Source of the DNA: a virus
Strand: one strand, 5' to 3'
Virus record (IMG/VR): IMGVR_UViG_3300032322_000182
Coordinates: 1 to 31,269 of that record
DNA: 31,269 nt
The position numbers and the translations under genes are program-made. Positions 6,717 through 14,584 of the stretch are shown piece by piece (positions within the stretch are counted from its first letter, which is position 1; every line of letters begins with the position of its first letter). Below the pieces are notes generated by a model that searched no databases, was not told where the DNA came from, and saw nothing but the letters and a program-made list of their open reading frames with translations.

Positions 6717-7507
6717 TATGAATAATACCTCACTATTACGATTCCACTTCCACCATTACCACCTGCAAATGCAGATGTGTTACTTGCACCAGCACCACCT
6801 CCGCCGCTTCCAGTGTTTGCAGTTGCAGCACCACCCGTGCCGTTATCATCTAGGTTACCCGTGCCACCACCTGAAGCACCTCTTGTTGGGTTTGTTCCAC
6901 CGCCGCCGCCACCGCCGCAGAATCCTTCTATTCCAACACCCGCTGCTGACCACGGAACTACGTTATTAGAGTTAGTAGCCGCTGCGCCTCCAGAACCGCC
7001 GACTGTGCCACGCGCACCAGGATTTGAATTACCGTTGGTAGCAGAACCACCCATTCCTCCGCCACCACCACCGTTAGGTTGTGTACCTGATGTGAATCCA
7101 CCACCGCCGCACGCGCCATCATTTGGCGGTGCAGTATTACCTCCGCCACCACCTCCACCAACAGCAGTAATGATTGCTCCAAAAGATGTAGTAACACCAG
7201 TAGTTCCTACAGTGCCACTAGTTGTTCCCCCAGCACCACCTGCTCCAATTGTTACTGTTACAGAAGCACCTGGAGTAACTGAAACCCAACGGCGATAATA
7301 TGCACCGCCTCCGCCTCCACCGCAACCGCCAGCAGTTGCTTGTCGTCCACCGCCACCTCCGCCACCACCTGCAATAGCGACCTCAACAGAACGCACATTT
7401 GAAGGAACAGTAAAAGTTCCAGATGATGTAAATGTTTGAGTGTTTAATGTTGCAGTGCCTGGAAATGTTGAACCAGCACTAGGTTCTGGAAATACTGAGA
7501 TACCCAT
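6716..7507 (-). CDS. glycine-rich tail adhesin-like protein
   Basis: A 263-residue protein. After a short N-terminal linker it has a beta region (QTFTSSGTFTVPSNVRSVEV), then long runs of glycine from about residue 70 to 250, in patches such as GGGGGGGG alternating with small polar residues, ending SGIVIVRYYS. This is the glycine-rich domain of phage tail adhesins, in which poly-glycine stretches can form a polyglycine-II helical bundle that presents variable loops at the fibre tip. It probably contacts the host receptor. It lies among the fibre genes with one-base overlaps on both sides. The GC-rich glycine codons raise local GC content. Confidence 0.75.
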   Translation of the reverse strand: MGISVFPEPSAGSTFPGTATLNTQTFTSSGTFTVPSNVRSVEVAIAGGGGGGGGRQATAGGCGGGGGGAYYRRWVSVTPGASVTVTIGAGGAGGTTSGTVGTTGVTTSFGAIITAVGGGGGGGNTAPPNDGACGGGGFTSGTQPNGGGGGGMGGSATNGNSNPGARGTVGGSGGAAATNSNNVVPWSAAGVGIEGFCGGGGGGGTNPTRGASGGGTGNLDDNGTGGAATANTGSGGGGAGASNTSAFAGGNGGSGIVIVRYYS

Positions 7508-7809
7508 TACGCTATCTCCACTCCGCTAACGTGAAAGTCAACTGCTGTTGTTGATGCACTACCAGCAATTACCTGTGTTGCAGGCACTACTTGCTTCAAG
7601 TCAAAAAATGCAGACGAGTTAGCAGCAATAGATACGCTACCTAAAAAGTCAATAGCATTGATAGTCATTGATGCAGTTACTGCAGATGTTGTTGGGTTGC
7701 AGATAACTATGTTAGTTACCACTGCTGTTGTCCCAGCAGGTGTTGTGTATAGGGTTGTGCTTGTTGTTGCTGCTGCTGTTCTAGCCAGCACTTTACTTAC
7801 TGTAGCCAT
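7507..7809 (-). CDS. small beta-rich structural protein
   Basis: A 100-residue protein rich in Thr, Ala, Ser and Val with alternating beta-strand patterns (TTLYTTPAGTTAVVTNIVICN, then ASMTINAIDFLGSVSIAANS). It looks like a single beta-sandwich domain such as a fibre knob, decoration or chaperone-like accessory. There are no catalytic motifs. It starts after a 22-base gap and its stop overlaps the glycine-rich adhesin start. Sequences of this type are common near fibre genes of environmental phages; a structural role is inferred. Confidence 0.6.
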   Translation of the reverse strand: MATVSKVLARTAAATTSTTLYTTPAGTTAVVTNIVICNPTTSAVTASMTINAIDFLGSVSIAANSSAFFDLKQVVPATQVIAGSASTTAVDFHVSGVEIA

Positions 7810-7831
7810 TAGTTACTACCTTTCGTAGTTG

Positions 7832-8092
7832 TTAGGATAATAAAAGTTTTGCTTGTTCTTCTGTGATTCCTAGTTGTGCTAGGAGTGCAGCCTTAGCCTC
7901 AGCCTTGACTGCTTCTTCATCAATTGCAATATGTAAATCAATTGCATTTTGCAATTCTGTTTCAGTAATATCTGAATTTTCTGCTGGTAAAATAATTTTA
8001 TTATTAGGGTCAGTAAAGTTTGCAACTAACCCTTTACTTCCTAATTCATTATCAAGTTGCCGAAGATTTATATTCTTTGATGTTGTTGCCAT
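7832..8092 (-). CDS. conserved hypothetical fibre-region protein
   Basis: An 86-residue protein: MATTSKNINLRQLDNELGSKGL at the N-terminus, a short loop with DPNNKIILPAENSDITETELQ, then an acidic/alanine-rich helix. I recognise the pattern as recurrent in tail-fibre regions of environmental phages but know no function. It overlaps the preceding 190-residue fibre gene by one base. The amphipathic C-terminal helix could mediate trimerisation with a fibre. Confidence 0.55.
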   Translation of the reverse strand: MATTSKNINLRQLDNELGSKGLVANFTDPNNKIILPAENSDITETELQNAIDLHIAIDEEAVKAEAKAALLAQLGITEEQAKLLLS

Positions 8093-8664
8093 TATGACCC
8101 CATATCCATAACTATAATTGAACGATTATTAAAAGACGGAGTTCCAGCACCAGATGCTTTGTATTTTGCTGTAAATGTATTGCTTCCTGCTGTAAGCCCT
8201 GTTAATAATGTGACAGCAGATGCTCTCATACCATCATCAGATGAATAAACCATACGGTTATATACAGCCCTTGTGTCAGCAGCAGATAATGTTGTAGCAC
8301 CAGTAACCGCAAAACTCATAAAGCCATAAGCGCCCGAAGATGAATTTTGTTGCATAAAAGTAGTTACTATTACTAATGCTTTTGTTCCAGTAGTAAGTGT
8401 AACCGCTGGTCCTGGAGTACTTAAATCAGTATAACTTGATGATGTTGTACTTTCATTTGTTGTAATTTCATTAGTTCCAGATGCTGGAGATGCAGCAACC
8501 GCTGCCCACTTAAGACCAGTTGCTGTTGCAGAGTCAGCAGTAAGAACTTGGTTGTTAGTACCAACACCTAGACGAGCAGGGGTTGATGCAGCAGTTGCTG
8601 CATATATGTCACCCTTGGCTGTAAGCAATCCATCAATATTTGCTACATCTCTACTGCGTGTCAT
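8092..8664 (-). CDS. tail fibre protein, short
   Basis: A 190-residue protein. The first 55 residues (MTRSRDVANIDGLLTAKGDIYAA...LGVGTNNQVLTAD..TGLKW) are a common phage fibre N-terminal/shaft motif that also occurs at the end of the long repeat fibre (KGDLLVGTGTN). The rest is a beta-rich distal domain (SSSGAYGFMSFAVTG..., SNTFTAKYKASG) likely to be a receptor-binding or C1q/TNF-like knob. It is translationally coupled to a 40-residue gene upstream (TAATG). Confidence 0.65.
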   Translation of the reverse strand: MTRSRDVANIDGLLTAKGDIYAATAASTPARLGVGTNNQVLTADSATATGLKWAAVAASPASGTNEITTNESTTSSSYTDLSTPGPAVTLTTGTKALVIVTTFMQQNSSSGAYGFMSFAVTGATTLSAADTRAVYNRMVYSSDDGMRASAVTLLTGLTAGSNTFTAKYKASGAGTPSFNNRSIIVMDMGS

Positions 8665-8786
8665 TAGTTGCTACCTTCTTCTAGTTGTTTATCATAAGTT
8701 GATTTTAGCATTGAGGTAAATTCCCCGTTGCCTCGGTCGATAGTTACATAAACTTCATTGTCTAGTGTCCACTCTCTTACTGTCAT
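8664..8786 (-). CDS. mini-protein between fibre genes, 40 aa
   Basis: A 40-residue open frame, easily missed by length cutoffs. Its ATG overlaps the stop of the 451-residue fibre (ATGA) and its stop overlaps the start of the 190-residue fibre (TAATG), which strongly suggests that it is translated. The protein begins MTVREWTLDNEVYVTIDRG and is mildly acidic, with no membrane segment. Function is unknown; it could be a fibre-assembly helper. Confidence 0.65.
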   Translation of the reverse strand: MTVREWTLDNEVYVTIDRGNGEFTSMLKSTYDKQLEEGSN

Positions 8787-10138
8787 AGTTCTGCGCTCCA
8801 TCCAATATATGAACTTGTATTGTTAGCAATTAAATCAAAAGGTCTAAACTGGGTAAGACCACTTGAAACAATGGCTGAACCAGTAGCCCAATAACGGCTG
8901 CTATAACTGCTATCTGTTCCTACAGATAAGTCCGTAACTGTCCAAGTCGAGCCATAATCTTGAAGTGATAAACCAGTCCACTCAACGGCTGTGGGAGATA
9001 CTCGCATATTTGTAGCAAATGGCATACCAATTCTTGCTACTGTTGTGCTAGATGCAAAGCCTTTACCAAATACAGTTAAAGACTTGTCCGCTGTCATTCT
9101 ATAGTAATACCTTTGACAAGCGGCTAATTCTCCTTGGATTGTTCCACCAGTACGGCTAAAAGCAGTGGCAACTAACCCAAGTTCTAACTGAATACCTGTC
9201 ACCTCATAGTAATCATTAGCCCCAGCAGTTCCTGTTGGAACATTTTGGAATTGTAAAGCAAGTTCGGTTGAATTTGTTGGAACAGTTCCAGTAAAAGTAA
9301 ATCGCTGCCAAGTAGTTGTAAGCGTTGCTGTTACTGAACCAACCATATTTGGATTTGTGTAGCCTGCATTAACATTTTGGTCCGTGCCTGTGCCGTTCCA
9401 TAAATAAAGATTTAGCGCGTTACTTGTTGCAGAATAGTTAGCACCTGCGCGAGCATAAAAGGATACTGTTACGGCTTTTCCACTAAAAGGAATTGAGTTG
9501 ATAGTTTCTATCGAGTTTGCAACATACATTGTGCCTGTTCCTGTTTGTCCAGAGTTACGCTGAACTCTCGCGCAATATTGGATGTTAGGTAGGTTTGTAG
9601 TATCATTTGTTGCTTGTCGGCTTACTGTAGATGCTTGACTTGCAGCAGTTAAAATGCTCAATCTGTCCGCAGTATAAGCAATAGTAGAAGCAGCAACAGC
9701 CACAGATGTACCGCGTTGCCATACATCGAAACCGCCATTTATAACAGCATTTTTCCCAGCAAGAAAAGCATTAGCAGTCTGAAAGAACTTATTATCAGCC
9801 TCTGCAATTGTGTAAGTATTGGCTACAGAAAAAGCATTGACTGTTGTAACGGTTGCAATGTCTCCAGCAACAAGTGCTGTTATACCAGTAATAGATGTGC
9901 CATTGGTTGCTGTGTAATCAGAGCCTCGTACTTGTAGTACGCCGTTAATAAAGAATTGTTCCTGCCCTGGAGTGTAGGCAAGTGTAGTAGATGAGTCGCT
10001 GCTACCAGTTAGTGATGTCTCACCACCTGATGCAGTCTTTACCCAAGTAGTAATACTTGAGGAAATTGCTGCTGCTCCTTGCGCTCCTAGTCCAGCAACG
10101 GTATCCCAAGAGGTTCCGTTATATCTTTTTACCGCCAT
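8783..10138 (-). CDS. tail fibre / receptor-binding protein
   Basis: A 451-residue protein. The N-terminal part (MAVKRYNGTSWDTVAGLG, then VKTASGGETSLTG and QEQFFINGVLQVRGSDYT) is a fibre attachment/linker region. From about residue 132, KNAVINGGFDVWQRGTS and TADRL mark a carbohydrate-binding-module-like beta sandwich common in phage tail fibres, ending near ELGLVATAFSRT. The C-terminal 115 residues (from CQRYYYRM) are a separate receptor-tip domain with many aromatic and serine residues. It probably binds a host surface glycan. It is coupled by single-base overlap to the long repeat fibre upstream. Confidence 0.75.
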   Translation of the reverse strand: MAVKRYNGTSWDTVAGLGAQGAAAISSSITTWVKTASGGETSLTGSSDSSTTLAYTPGQEQFFINGVLQVRGSDYTATNGTSITGITALVAGDIATVTTVNAFSVANTYTIAEADNKFFQTANAFLAGKNAVINGGFDVWQRGTSVAVAASTIAYTADRLSILTAASQASTVSRQATNDTTNLPNIQYCARVQRNSGQTGTGTMYVANSIETINSIPFSGKAVTVSFYARAGANYSATSNALNLYLWNGTGTDQNVNAGYTNPNMVGSVTATLTTTWQRFTFTGTVPTNSTELALQFQNVPTGTAGANDYYEVTGIQLELGLVATAFSRTGGTIQGELAACQRYYYRMTADKSLTVFGKGFASSTTVARIGMPFATNMRVSPTAVEWTGLSLQDYGSTWTVTDLSVGTDSSYSSRYWATGSAIVSSGLTQFRPFDLIANNTSSYIGWSAEL

Positions 10139-11757
10139 TAGTATGCCTCCATAATTACCATAGTGCGTAGGTCAGGGTCTCCATCTACAGATTCATCAAT
10201 CCATACATCGCCTGTTTCTGGAGATGAAGGAGTTGTTGTTCCAACAAAGATTTTTTTTCCTGGGTCAGCATCTGTTACTGTAATTGGTGAAACAACAATA
10301 GTTCCTGCGGTACCTGTATTTGTACCCATTCCATCGAAGTCGATGTAGTCATATGTTGCAGGTGCACCACCATCAATTTTGACTTGGCTTCCTCCTGATG
10401 GTGCAGCAATCCACTGTAACCCAGTAGAGGTTGAACTTGCTACTGATAGTAAATAACCGTTAGTTGCTGCTACTGTTAGTTGGTCAAAAGTGTTAGTTCC
10501 TGTTCCAACCAGTAAGTCACCTTTAGCATCAAATGATGCGGCGACTGCGGCTGCAGCAGAGGCTGCACTAGCAGCAGCGCTAGTTGCTGATGTTGCTGCA
10601 GAAGTTGCTGATGTGGCTGCACTTGATGCACTTGTTGCAGCAGCACTTGCACTTGATGCAGATGCTGTTGCTGAGTTAGCAGAAGATGTTGCGCTAGCAG
10701 CAGCACTTGTCGCACTAGTTGCAGCAGCAGTAGCAGAGTTGGCAGATGATGTTGCATAACCTGCAATTGTTGCTACTGAGTTAGCAGCAGTGGTCGCACT
10801 CGCTGCTGCAGATGTGGCTGATGTAGCAGCGGCTGTTGCACTTGCTGCAGAACTAGTTGCACTTGTTGCCGCTGCTGTGGCAGAGGCTGCTGCTGAAGTA
10901 GCACTGGTCGCTGCTGCTGTCGCAGAACTTGCTGATGTTGTTGCGGATGCTGCTGATGCAATTGCTGATGTTTCTGAACTTCCTGCAGATGTAGCAGCAG
11001 ATGTTGCGCTAGTGGCTGCAGATGCAGCACTAGTTGCTGCTGCAGTTGCTGAGCCTAGAATGCTATCCACATAATCCTTAGGAGTAGCAGATGATGCTGA
11101 CATACCTGCAGAAGATAGACCAGTAATAACTGGTGAGCCAGAGATAGTTGGGCTAGTTAAAGTCTTGTTAGTTAAAGTCTGTACTGCTGTAGCAATAACT
11201 ACTGTGCCTGTTGTGTTAGGAATTGTGATTGTGTTGTCCTGTGTAGGGTCTACTACTGTAAGTGTAGTTTCATAGGCATCAGCAGTTGCACCTTCAAAAA
11301 CAATGCTTGCATCTACACCAGCACCTGAAATGCTAGGGTTGGTAATTGTAGGGCTTGTAAGGGTTTTGTTGGTTAGTGTCTGGGTATCTGTAGTACCCAC
11401 CACAGCCCCTGTAGCCCCGTGCACACCTGTTGTAGACTCAATGTGAACATTAGACTCACGGTAGTCACGACCAATTGCCATGTGGCGAACAACCGCACCA
11501 GCAGAGTGGGCTTGAGCAGAAGAGCCATCTATAGCACGGGTAATAGTAAAGGTGTTGGTAGATACCGCCGTAGCATCTACAATTTCTTCGAGTGCTGTAT
11601 CTGGGTCAATAACCAAAGTAAAGGTTGTGCCACCCGAAATGGTTGCACCACCAAGGAGCGAAGGCCCAGACTGAACAACAATCGTTGTTGCACCAGCAGT
11701 AACCGCGCTAGTCAGCGTAGATTGCTGAGAGCGTGAGGAGTAATTTCTAGTTGTCAT
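10138..11757 (-). CDS. long tail fibre with Ala/Ser/Thr repeat shaft
   Basis: A 539-residue protein. The N-terminal 110 residues are beta-rich with IDPDTALEEIVDATAV and a TRAIDGSSAQAHSAG turn. Two copies of QTLTNKTLTSPTI (near residues 125 and 193) are typical phage-fibre segments. Residues about 235-408 are almost only Ala, Ser and Thr in short alternating units (AATSATSA), predicted to form a long trimeric helical or fibrous shaft. After it come KGDLLVGTGTN and a C-terminal acidic region. It lies first among the fibre genes, next to the adaptor-like gene. Confidence 0.75.
   Translation of the reverse strand: MTTRNYSSRSQQSTLTSAVTAGATTIVVQSGPSLLGGATISGGTTFTLVIDPDTALEEIVDATAVSTNTFTITRAIDGSSAQAHSAGAVVRHMAIGRDYRESNVHIESTTGVHGATGAVVGTTDTQTLTNKTLTSPTITNPSISGAGVDASIVFEGATADAYETTLTVVDPTQDNTITIPNTTGTVVIATAVQTLTNKTLTSPTISGSPVITGLSSAGMSASSATPKDYVDSILGSATAAATSAASAATSATSAATSAGSSETSAIASAASATTSASSATAAATSATSAAASATAAATSATSSAASATAAATSATSAAASATTAANSVATIAGYATSSANSATAAATSATSAAASATSSANSATASASSASAAATSASSAATSATSAATSATSAAASAASAAAAVAASFDAKGDLLVGTGTNTFDQLTVAATNGYLLSVASSTSTGLQWIAAPSGGSQVKIDGGAPATYDYIDFDGMGTNTGTAGTIVVSPITVTDADPGKKIFVGTTTPSSPETGDVWIDESVDGDPDLRTMVIMEAY
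10530..11055 (-). repeat. coding repeat for Ala/Ser/Thr shaft
   Basis: About 525 bases of imperfect GCA/ACA/TCA-rich tandem repeats encode the low-complexity shaft of the long fibre. The unit length is irregular. Such repeats can expand or contract by slippage or recombination and change fibre length. Confidence 0.7.
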
Positions 11758-11765
11758 TTATATTC

Positions 11766-12686
11766 CTATCGGCTGTAGTGAACTCTTGTTGGGTACTGAG
11801 TTAATTGCTTTTGTTTTTCTTCATTAAGACGCTGTTGAAATAGTCCAAAGATTTGACGCACTGCTGTATTGGATGCACCAAACGGACGCTTAGAGTCAAT
11901 CTCATCAGCCTGTGGGCTGTATTGAGCAGCACGGGCTGGGTCAAGATAAGACAGTAATCTGTAGGCTGCGCCTAAAATAATTACATCTTTAACTGTATTT
12001 GATAATCCAGTTTGTGTAGCAAAATCTTGTGAGTTGCTTGTAAATACTGCTGGGTGTGTAGCATACATAGCCTTAACAGTTCTACCAGGAATAATAACAT
12101 CATGAATAGTTACAGTTTGTGAACCGCTACCCCAGGTTGCACTATCAGCCAATGGGTCAAAGGTCCATCTGCGAACTCTAATCCATTCTTTTGTTGGACC
12201 AATATCCTGCCATGACATTGTAAGAATATTCTCTATGTTTAAATCTTGAAACTCATAAGTTGTTACTGCTGCATTGTAAACAAATGATGTTTGTTTAACT
12301 GCATAGATAGCAGAACCAACTGCTTCAATAGTATCGTTAATAGCCTTCTTAATAACATAGCGCGGGAAAATAGGTGAGATAGTAACCTTTACATCCGCAG
12401 CATGGGTAGCAGCATCTGTTCCCAAATAACCTCGCCCATAAGGGGCGACTGTTGCTGTATTGCCAACACGGTCAAATGAATCAACCCACATTAATTCTTC
12501 ATCAATTTCAACTATACCTTTTCCTACATTGCTAGTGTCTCCAAGAGACAAGATTGTAGGCGCAGTACTTGGTGAAGTTAAAGTACTAACCGCAGTTCTA
12601 AGATAAGTAGAGCGGTCCTGTTGGTATGTGTAACCCGATAGATTGATAAGTACTTCATCAATCATCTGTGTTAATGTTGTTGTCAT
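11766..12686 (-). CDS. putative head-tail adaptor protein
   Basis: A 306-residue protein beginning MTTTLTQMIDEVLINLSGYTYQ. The N-terminal half contains a beta domain (EIDEELMWVDSFDRVGNTATVAPYGRGYLG) and the C-terminal half is helical (VKDVIILGAAYRLLSYLDPARAAQYS). The layout, size and position between capsid and fibre genes fit an adaptor such as the gp11-like tail tubular A of podoviruses, but I see no decisive motif. It ends 8 bases before the long fibre gene. A general neck/tail structural role is more certain than the exact position in the virion. Confidence 0.5.
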   Translation of the reverse strand: MTTTLTQMIDEVLINLSGYTYQQDRSTYLRTAVSTLTSPSTAPTILSLGDTSNVGKGIVEIDEELMWVDSFDRVGNTATVAPYGRGYLGTDAATHAADVKVTISPIFPRYVIKKAINDTIEAVGSAIYAVKQTSFVYNAAVTTYEFQDLNIENILTMSWQDIGPTKEWIRVRRWTFDPLADSATWGSGSQTVTIHDVIIPGRTVKAMYATHPAVFTSNSQDFATQTGLSNTVKDVIILGAAYRLLSYLDPARAAQYSPQADEIDSKRPFGASNTAVRQIFGLFQQRLNEEKQKQLTQYPTRVHYSR

Positions 12687-12958
12687 AGGTTTATGCTCCT
12701 CAATGCAACAACTGCTGACAGTCCAGTAGTTCCCGCTAGTTCGTTACAGATAGCGTTAAGCATTTTGTATTCATTGGGTTGACGATTAGCACTGGCTTTA
12801 ATGTTTAGTGCTGCTATGATTCCTAAGCCGCTAGTGTCAGCATAATTATTTGCTGCACCTTGTTCGGACTGGTATGCATCTGGTGTTGGGTATGTTCCAC
12901 CGTTTGCAAGACGATTTAACTCGTCAGCAAATGTGCTACCTGCTACTCCTGTTGCCAT
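12683..12958 (-). CDS. hypothetical structural protein, 91 aa
   Basis: A 91-residue protein starting MATGVAGSTFADELNRLANGGTYP, with a central NYADTSGLGIIAALN and a helical C-terminus. It is near neutral, unlike the basic proteins encoded just upstream. It overlaps the adaptor-like gene by ATGA. I do not recognise a defined family; similar small proteins occur beside neck genes in environmental phages. A virion or assembly role is inferred from the operon. Confidence 0.55.
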   Translation of the reverse strand: MATGVAGSTFADELNRLANGGTYPTPDAYQSEQGAANNYADTSGLGIIAALNIKASANRQPNEYKMLNAICNELAGTTGLSAVVALRSINL

Positions 12959-13194
12959 TATCTAAACCTCGCAGCCTTCTTTGCTATTGACTTTGGTTGT
13001 TTTACAAACTGTTTACCCTTTGCGTTGCCAGCAGCCTTTGCCTTATTGGTTGCTGCTTTTTCAGCAGGACTTAATGCAGCCCATGCTGCTGCTGGTAAAT
13101 ATCTTTTCTTGCCTTTAGATGGCTTACCATCAGAAGTTTTCCACTTCTGTGCAGTCCACTTTTTAAGTGACTGTTGTGACTTAGCAAGAGCCAT
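12958..13194 (-). CDS. very basic mini-protein, 78 aa
   Basis: A 78-residue protein dominated by Lys, Ala and Arg (SQQSLKKWTAQKWKT, SKGKKRYLP, KAAGNAKGKQFVKQPK), ending KKAARFR. It looks like a recurrent small phage protein whose SLKKWT and YLP...A..LSPAEKAAT...A..KGKQFV pattern I recognise without an established function. The charge suggests nucleic-acid binding. It is the last of six adjacent small basic genes and overlaps the next gene by TAATG. Confidence 0.65.
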   Translation of the reverse strand: MALAKSQQSLKKWTAQKWKTSDGKPSKGKKRYLPAAAWAALSPAEKAATNKAKAAGNAKGKQFVKQPKSIAKKAARFR

Positions 13195-13382
13195 TACTTG
13201 TATCCTCCGCCTGCCTTCTTGTACTGAACTGCAAGCAACTGTGCTTTACGAGCAGACCATTCTCCAGGGTCTCCGCCTTTAGAGCCAGCCTTAATCTTCT
13301 TAAACAATGCAGCACGCATACCTGGCTTGGTATAATTACCTGCAGCATTAACTTTAGATTTAGTTTTTTTCTTTGCTACCAT
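13194..13382 (-). CDS. basic mini-protein with GNYTKPGMR motif
   Basis: A 62-residue protein: a lysine-rich N-terminus, then NAAGNYTKPGMRAALFKKIKAGSKGG, then GEWSARKAQLLAVQYKKAGGGYK. The NYTKP..R..LF..IKAG.KGG..G.WSARKAQ.LA..YK pattern is highly conserved among uncharacterised proteins of environmental phages and some bacteria. The two basic helices suggest DNA binding. The start codon overlaps the previous gene by 7 bases. Function is unknown. Confidence 0.65.
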   Translation of the reverse strand: MVAKKKTKSKVNAAGNYTKPGMRAALFKKIKAGSKGGDPGEWSARKAQLLAVQYKKAGGGYK

Positions 13383-13633
13383 TTGACTTTATCCGCCCAG
13401 TAAGCCGCAGACATTTTGCCCTTGGCGATATTCTTAGCATGACGTGCTTTAAATGATGCCTGACGTTTTGTAGGCTGCCTGTCACCAGTAACACCCTGCT
13501 GACCAAAGCGAATAGTTTTGACCTTGTCTCCCTCTTTAGCCACAACTACGTGTGATTTTGTTGGATGATTTGGTGTGCGCTTAGGCTTGTTAAAGCCTGA
13601 CACTCCTGCTCGCTTTAGTCTAGGGTCTGACAT
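13376..13633 (-). CDS. basic protein with RHAKNIAKGKMSAAYW motif
   Basis: An 85-residue protein with a proline/lysine-rich N-terminus (KPKRTPNHPTKSH), a beta hairpin (VKTIRFGQQGV) and a C-terminal conserved block FKARHAKNIAKGKMSAAYW ending DKVKW. This pattern recurs in phages of aquatic bacteria, including cyanophages, as an uncharacterised virion-region protein. It starts in TAATG overlap with a 54-residue basic gene. DNA or scaffold binding is possible; nothing catalytic is visible. Confidence 0.65.
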   Translation of the reverse strand: MSDPRLKRAGVSGFNKPKRTPNHPTKSHVVVAKEGDKVKTIRFGQQGVTGDRQPTKRQASFKARHAKNIAKGKMSAAYWADKVKW

Positions 13634-13797
13634 TATCCTTTAACCTTCTTTAAACGTGGATTCTTTTTCTTAGCAGCAGCGCTAGCCTTACGAGTAGATG
13701 ATGCAAGAATTGCACCTGCTGCTTCCATAGATACATTAGACTTTTTAGCAATCTTTTTTTGGACTGCTTTAAATCCAGGATTTTTTTTAGTCTTCAT
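13633..13797 (-). CDS. lysine-rich mini-protein, 54 aa
   Basis: A 54-residue gene below usual length cutoffs, exactly filling the gap between two basic genes. The protein begins MKTKKNPGFKAVQKKIAKK, contains a helical SMEAAGAILASSTRKASAAAK segment, and ends in a basic tail KKKNPRLKKVKG. I count 15 Lys and 2 Arg in 54 residues. Its stop overlaps the next start (TAATG). The conserved PGFKAVQ..IAKK pattern supports a real gene; function is unknown but DNA binding is plausible. Confidence 0.75.
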   Translation of the reverse strand: MKTKKNPGFKAVQKKIAKKSNVSMEAAGAILASSTRKASAAAKKKNPRLKKVKG

Positions 13798-13799
13798 AG

Positions 13800-14072
13800 T
13801 TATCCTCTTTTGTATTTACCTTTTGAGTCAAACTTATCTGAACGTGTACCAGAAGTACCTTTTAAAATTGCTGCTGCAACTTCTGCTAATTGCTTATCCC
13901 AGTTTTTATCTGAGGCATTAGCATTTGCTTTTGCGCTAGAGGCATTTGCGGGACCGCGCTGTTGATAATCCTGTGAAGCGTTGACGCTAGTACCTAGTGC
14001 TGTAGGAATGTCGCGAACCTCACGGGCTACCGTTTTGACTCGCTTAATAACTCCTCTAACAGGGTTTGCCAT
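13800..14072 (-). CDS. basic hypothetical protein, 90 aa
   Basis: A 90-residue protein starting MANPVRGVIKRVKTVAREVRD, then a low-complexity Asn/Ala/Ser-rich middle, a helix NWDKQLAEVAAAILKG, and a charged C-terminus SDKFDSKGKYKRG. Net charge is clearly positive. It starts directly after the stop of the 63-residue lysine-rich gene. No family recognised. It probably belongs to the same virion-associated basic group. Confidence 0.6.
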   Translation of the reverse strand: MANPVRGVIKRVKTVAREVRDIPTALGTSVNASQDYQQRGPANASSAKANANASDKNWDKQLAEVAAAILKGTSGTRSDKFDSKGKYKRG

Positions 14073-14264
14073 TTACTTCTTCTTGCCCATCTTCTTCATA
14101 ACCATCTTCTTTGCTGTTTTCTTAACAGCCTTTTTCTTCATACCCTTTTTCATTTCCATCATCTTTTCAGACTTAGATTCCATCTTTTCGCCAGCGGCAT
14201 ATGCCTTGGCTGCCTTCTTACCTGCAGGTGTGTATGGAAACTTCTTATCTCCGACCATTGGCAT
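14073..14264 (-). CDS. lysine/methionine-rich mini-protein, 63 aa
   Basis: A 63-residue protein with 22 lysines by count and many methionines. The N-terminus MPMVGDKKFPYTPAGKKAAK is a recognisable conserved phage motif; the C-terminal half is nearly all Lys, Met, Ala and Glu (VKKTAKKMVMKKMGKKK). It resembles a histone-tail-like DNA-binding peptide. It overlaps the preceding gene by one base. Whether it is packaged in the capsid or acts in infected cells is not known. Confidence 0.65.
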   Translation of the reverse strand: MPMVGDKKFPYTPAGKKAAKAYAAGEKMESKSEKMMEMKKGMKKKAVKKTAKKMVMKKMGKKK

Positions 14265-14584
14265 TATATTTGTCCTATCTCTTTCATTACCGCTACGGTT
14301 GATTTGTTTACTTTATTTGCATCAGGCATTGTGTTCGAGTTGTATGGCTTGCCTAATACTTCGGAAGCCTTTTCGGCTTCACGAATCTTTTGTATTGATG
14401 TACCGCCAGGTTGTATACCCTGTGCTCTAGCGTCATTGTAAGCATTTAGTTCTTGGTTAAACACTCTCTGTGGTCTTTGACGACGAGAGTCAGCATCACC
14501 TGTACCTAGTTCAAGGGTCATAACCTTGCATCCAAAGCATCCTTCTACATATTCAGGATGTGTCTGTATTTGATGTAGGCTCAT
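14264..14584 (-). CDS. conserved virion-region protein with CFGCK motif
   Basis: A 106-residue protein. The N-terminus has a cysteine pair in EGCFGCKVMTLELGTGDA, followed by an arginine-rich segment and helical segments with ELNAYNDARAQGIQPGGT. Proteins with this CxxCK...L.TGDA start and the ARAQGIQP motif are widespread next to capsid genes in actinobacterial phages and remain uncharacterised. It overlaps the preceding gene by ATGA (4 bases). Confidence 0.65.
   Translation of the reverse strand: MSLHQIQTHPEYVEGCFGCKVMTLELGTGDADSRRQRPQRVFNQELNAYNDARAQGIQPGGTSIQKIREAEKASEVLGKPYNSNTMPDANKVNKSTVAVMKEIGQI

Noticed and set aside
6777-7298. Proline-rich plus-strand open frame of 173 aa
   Set aside because: It is the antisense image of the glycine codons (GGN read as NCC) of the glycine-rich adhesin and has no ribosome binding site.
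10490-11074. Two alanine-rich plus-strand open frames and glutamine/leucine-rich minus-strand frames
   Set aside because: They are other-frame readings of the Ala/Ser/Thr repeat of the long fibre, with low-complexity products.
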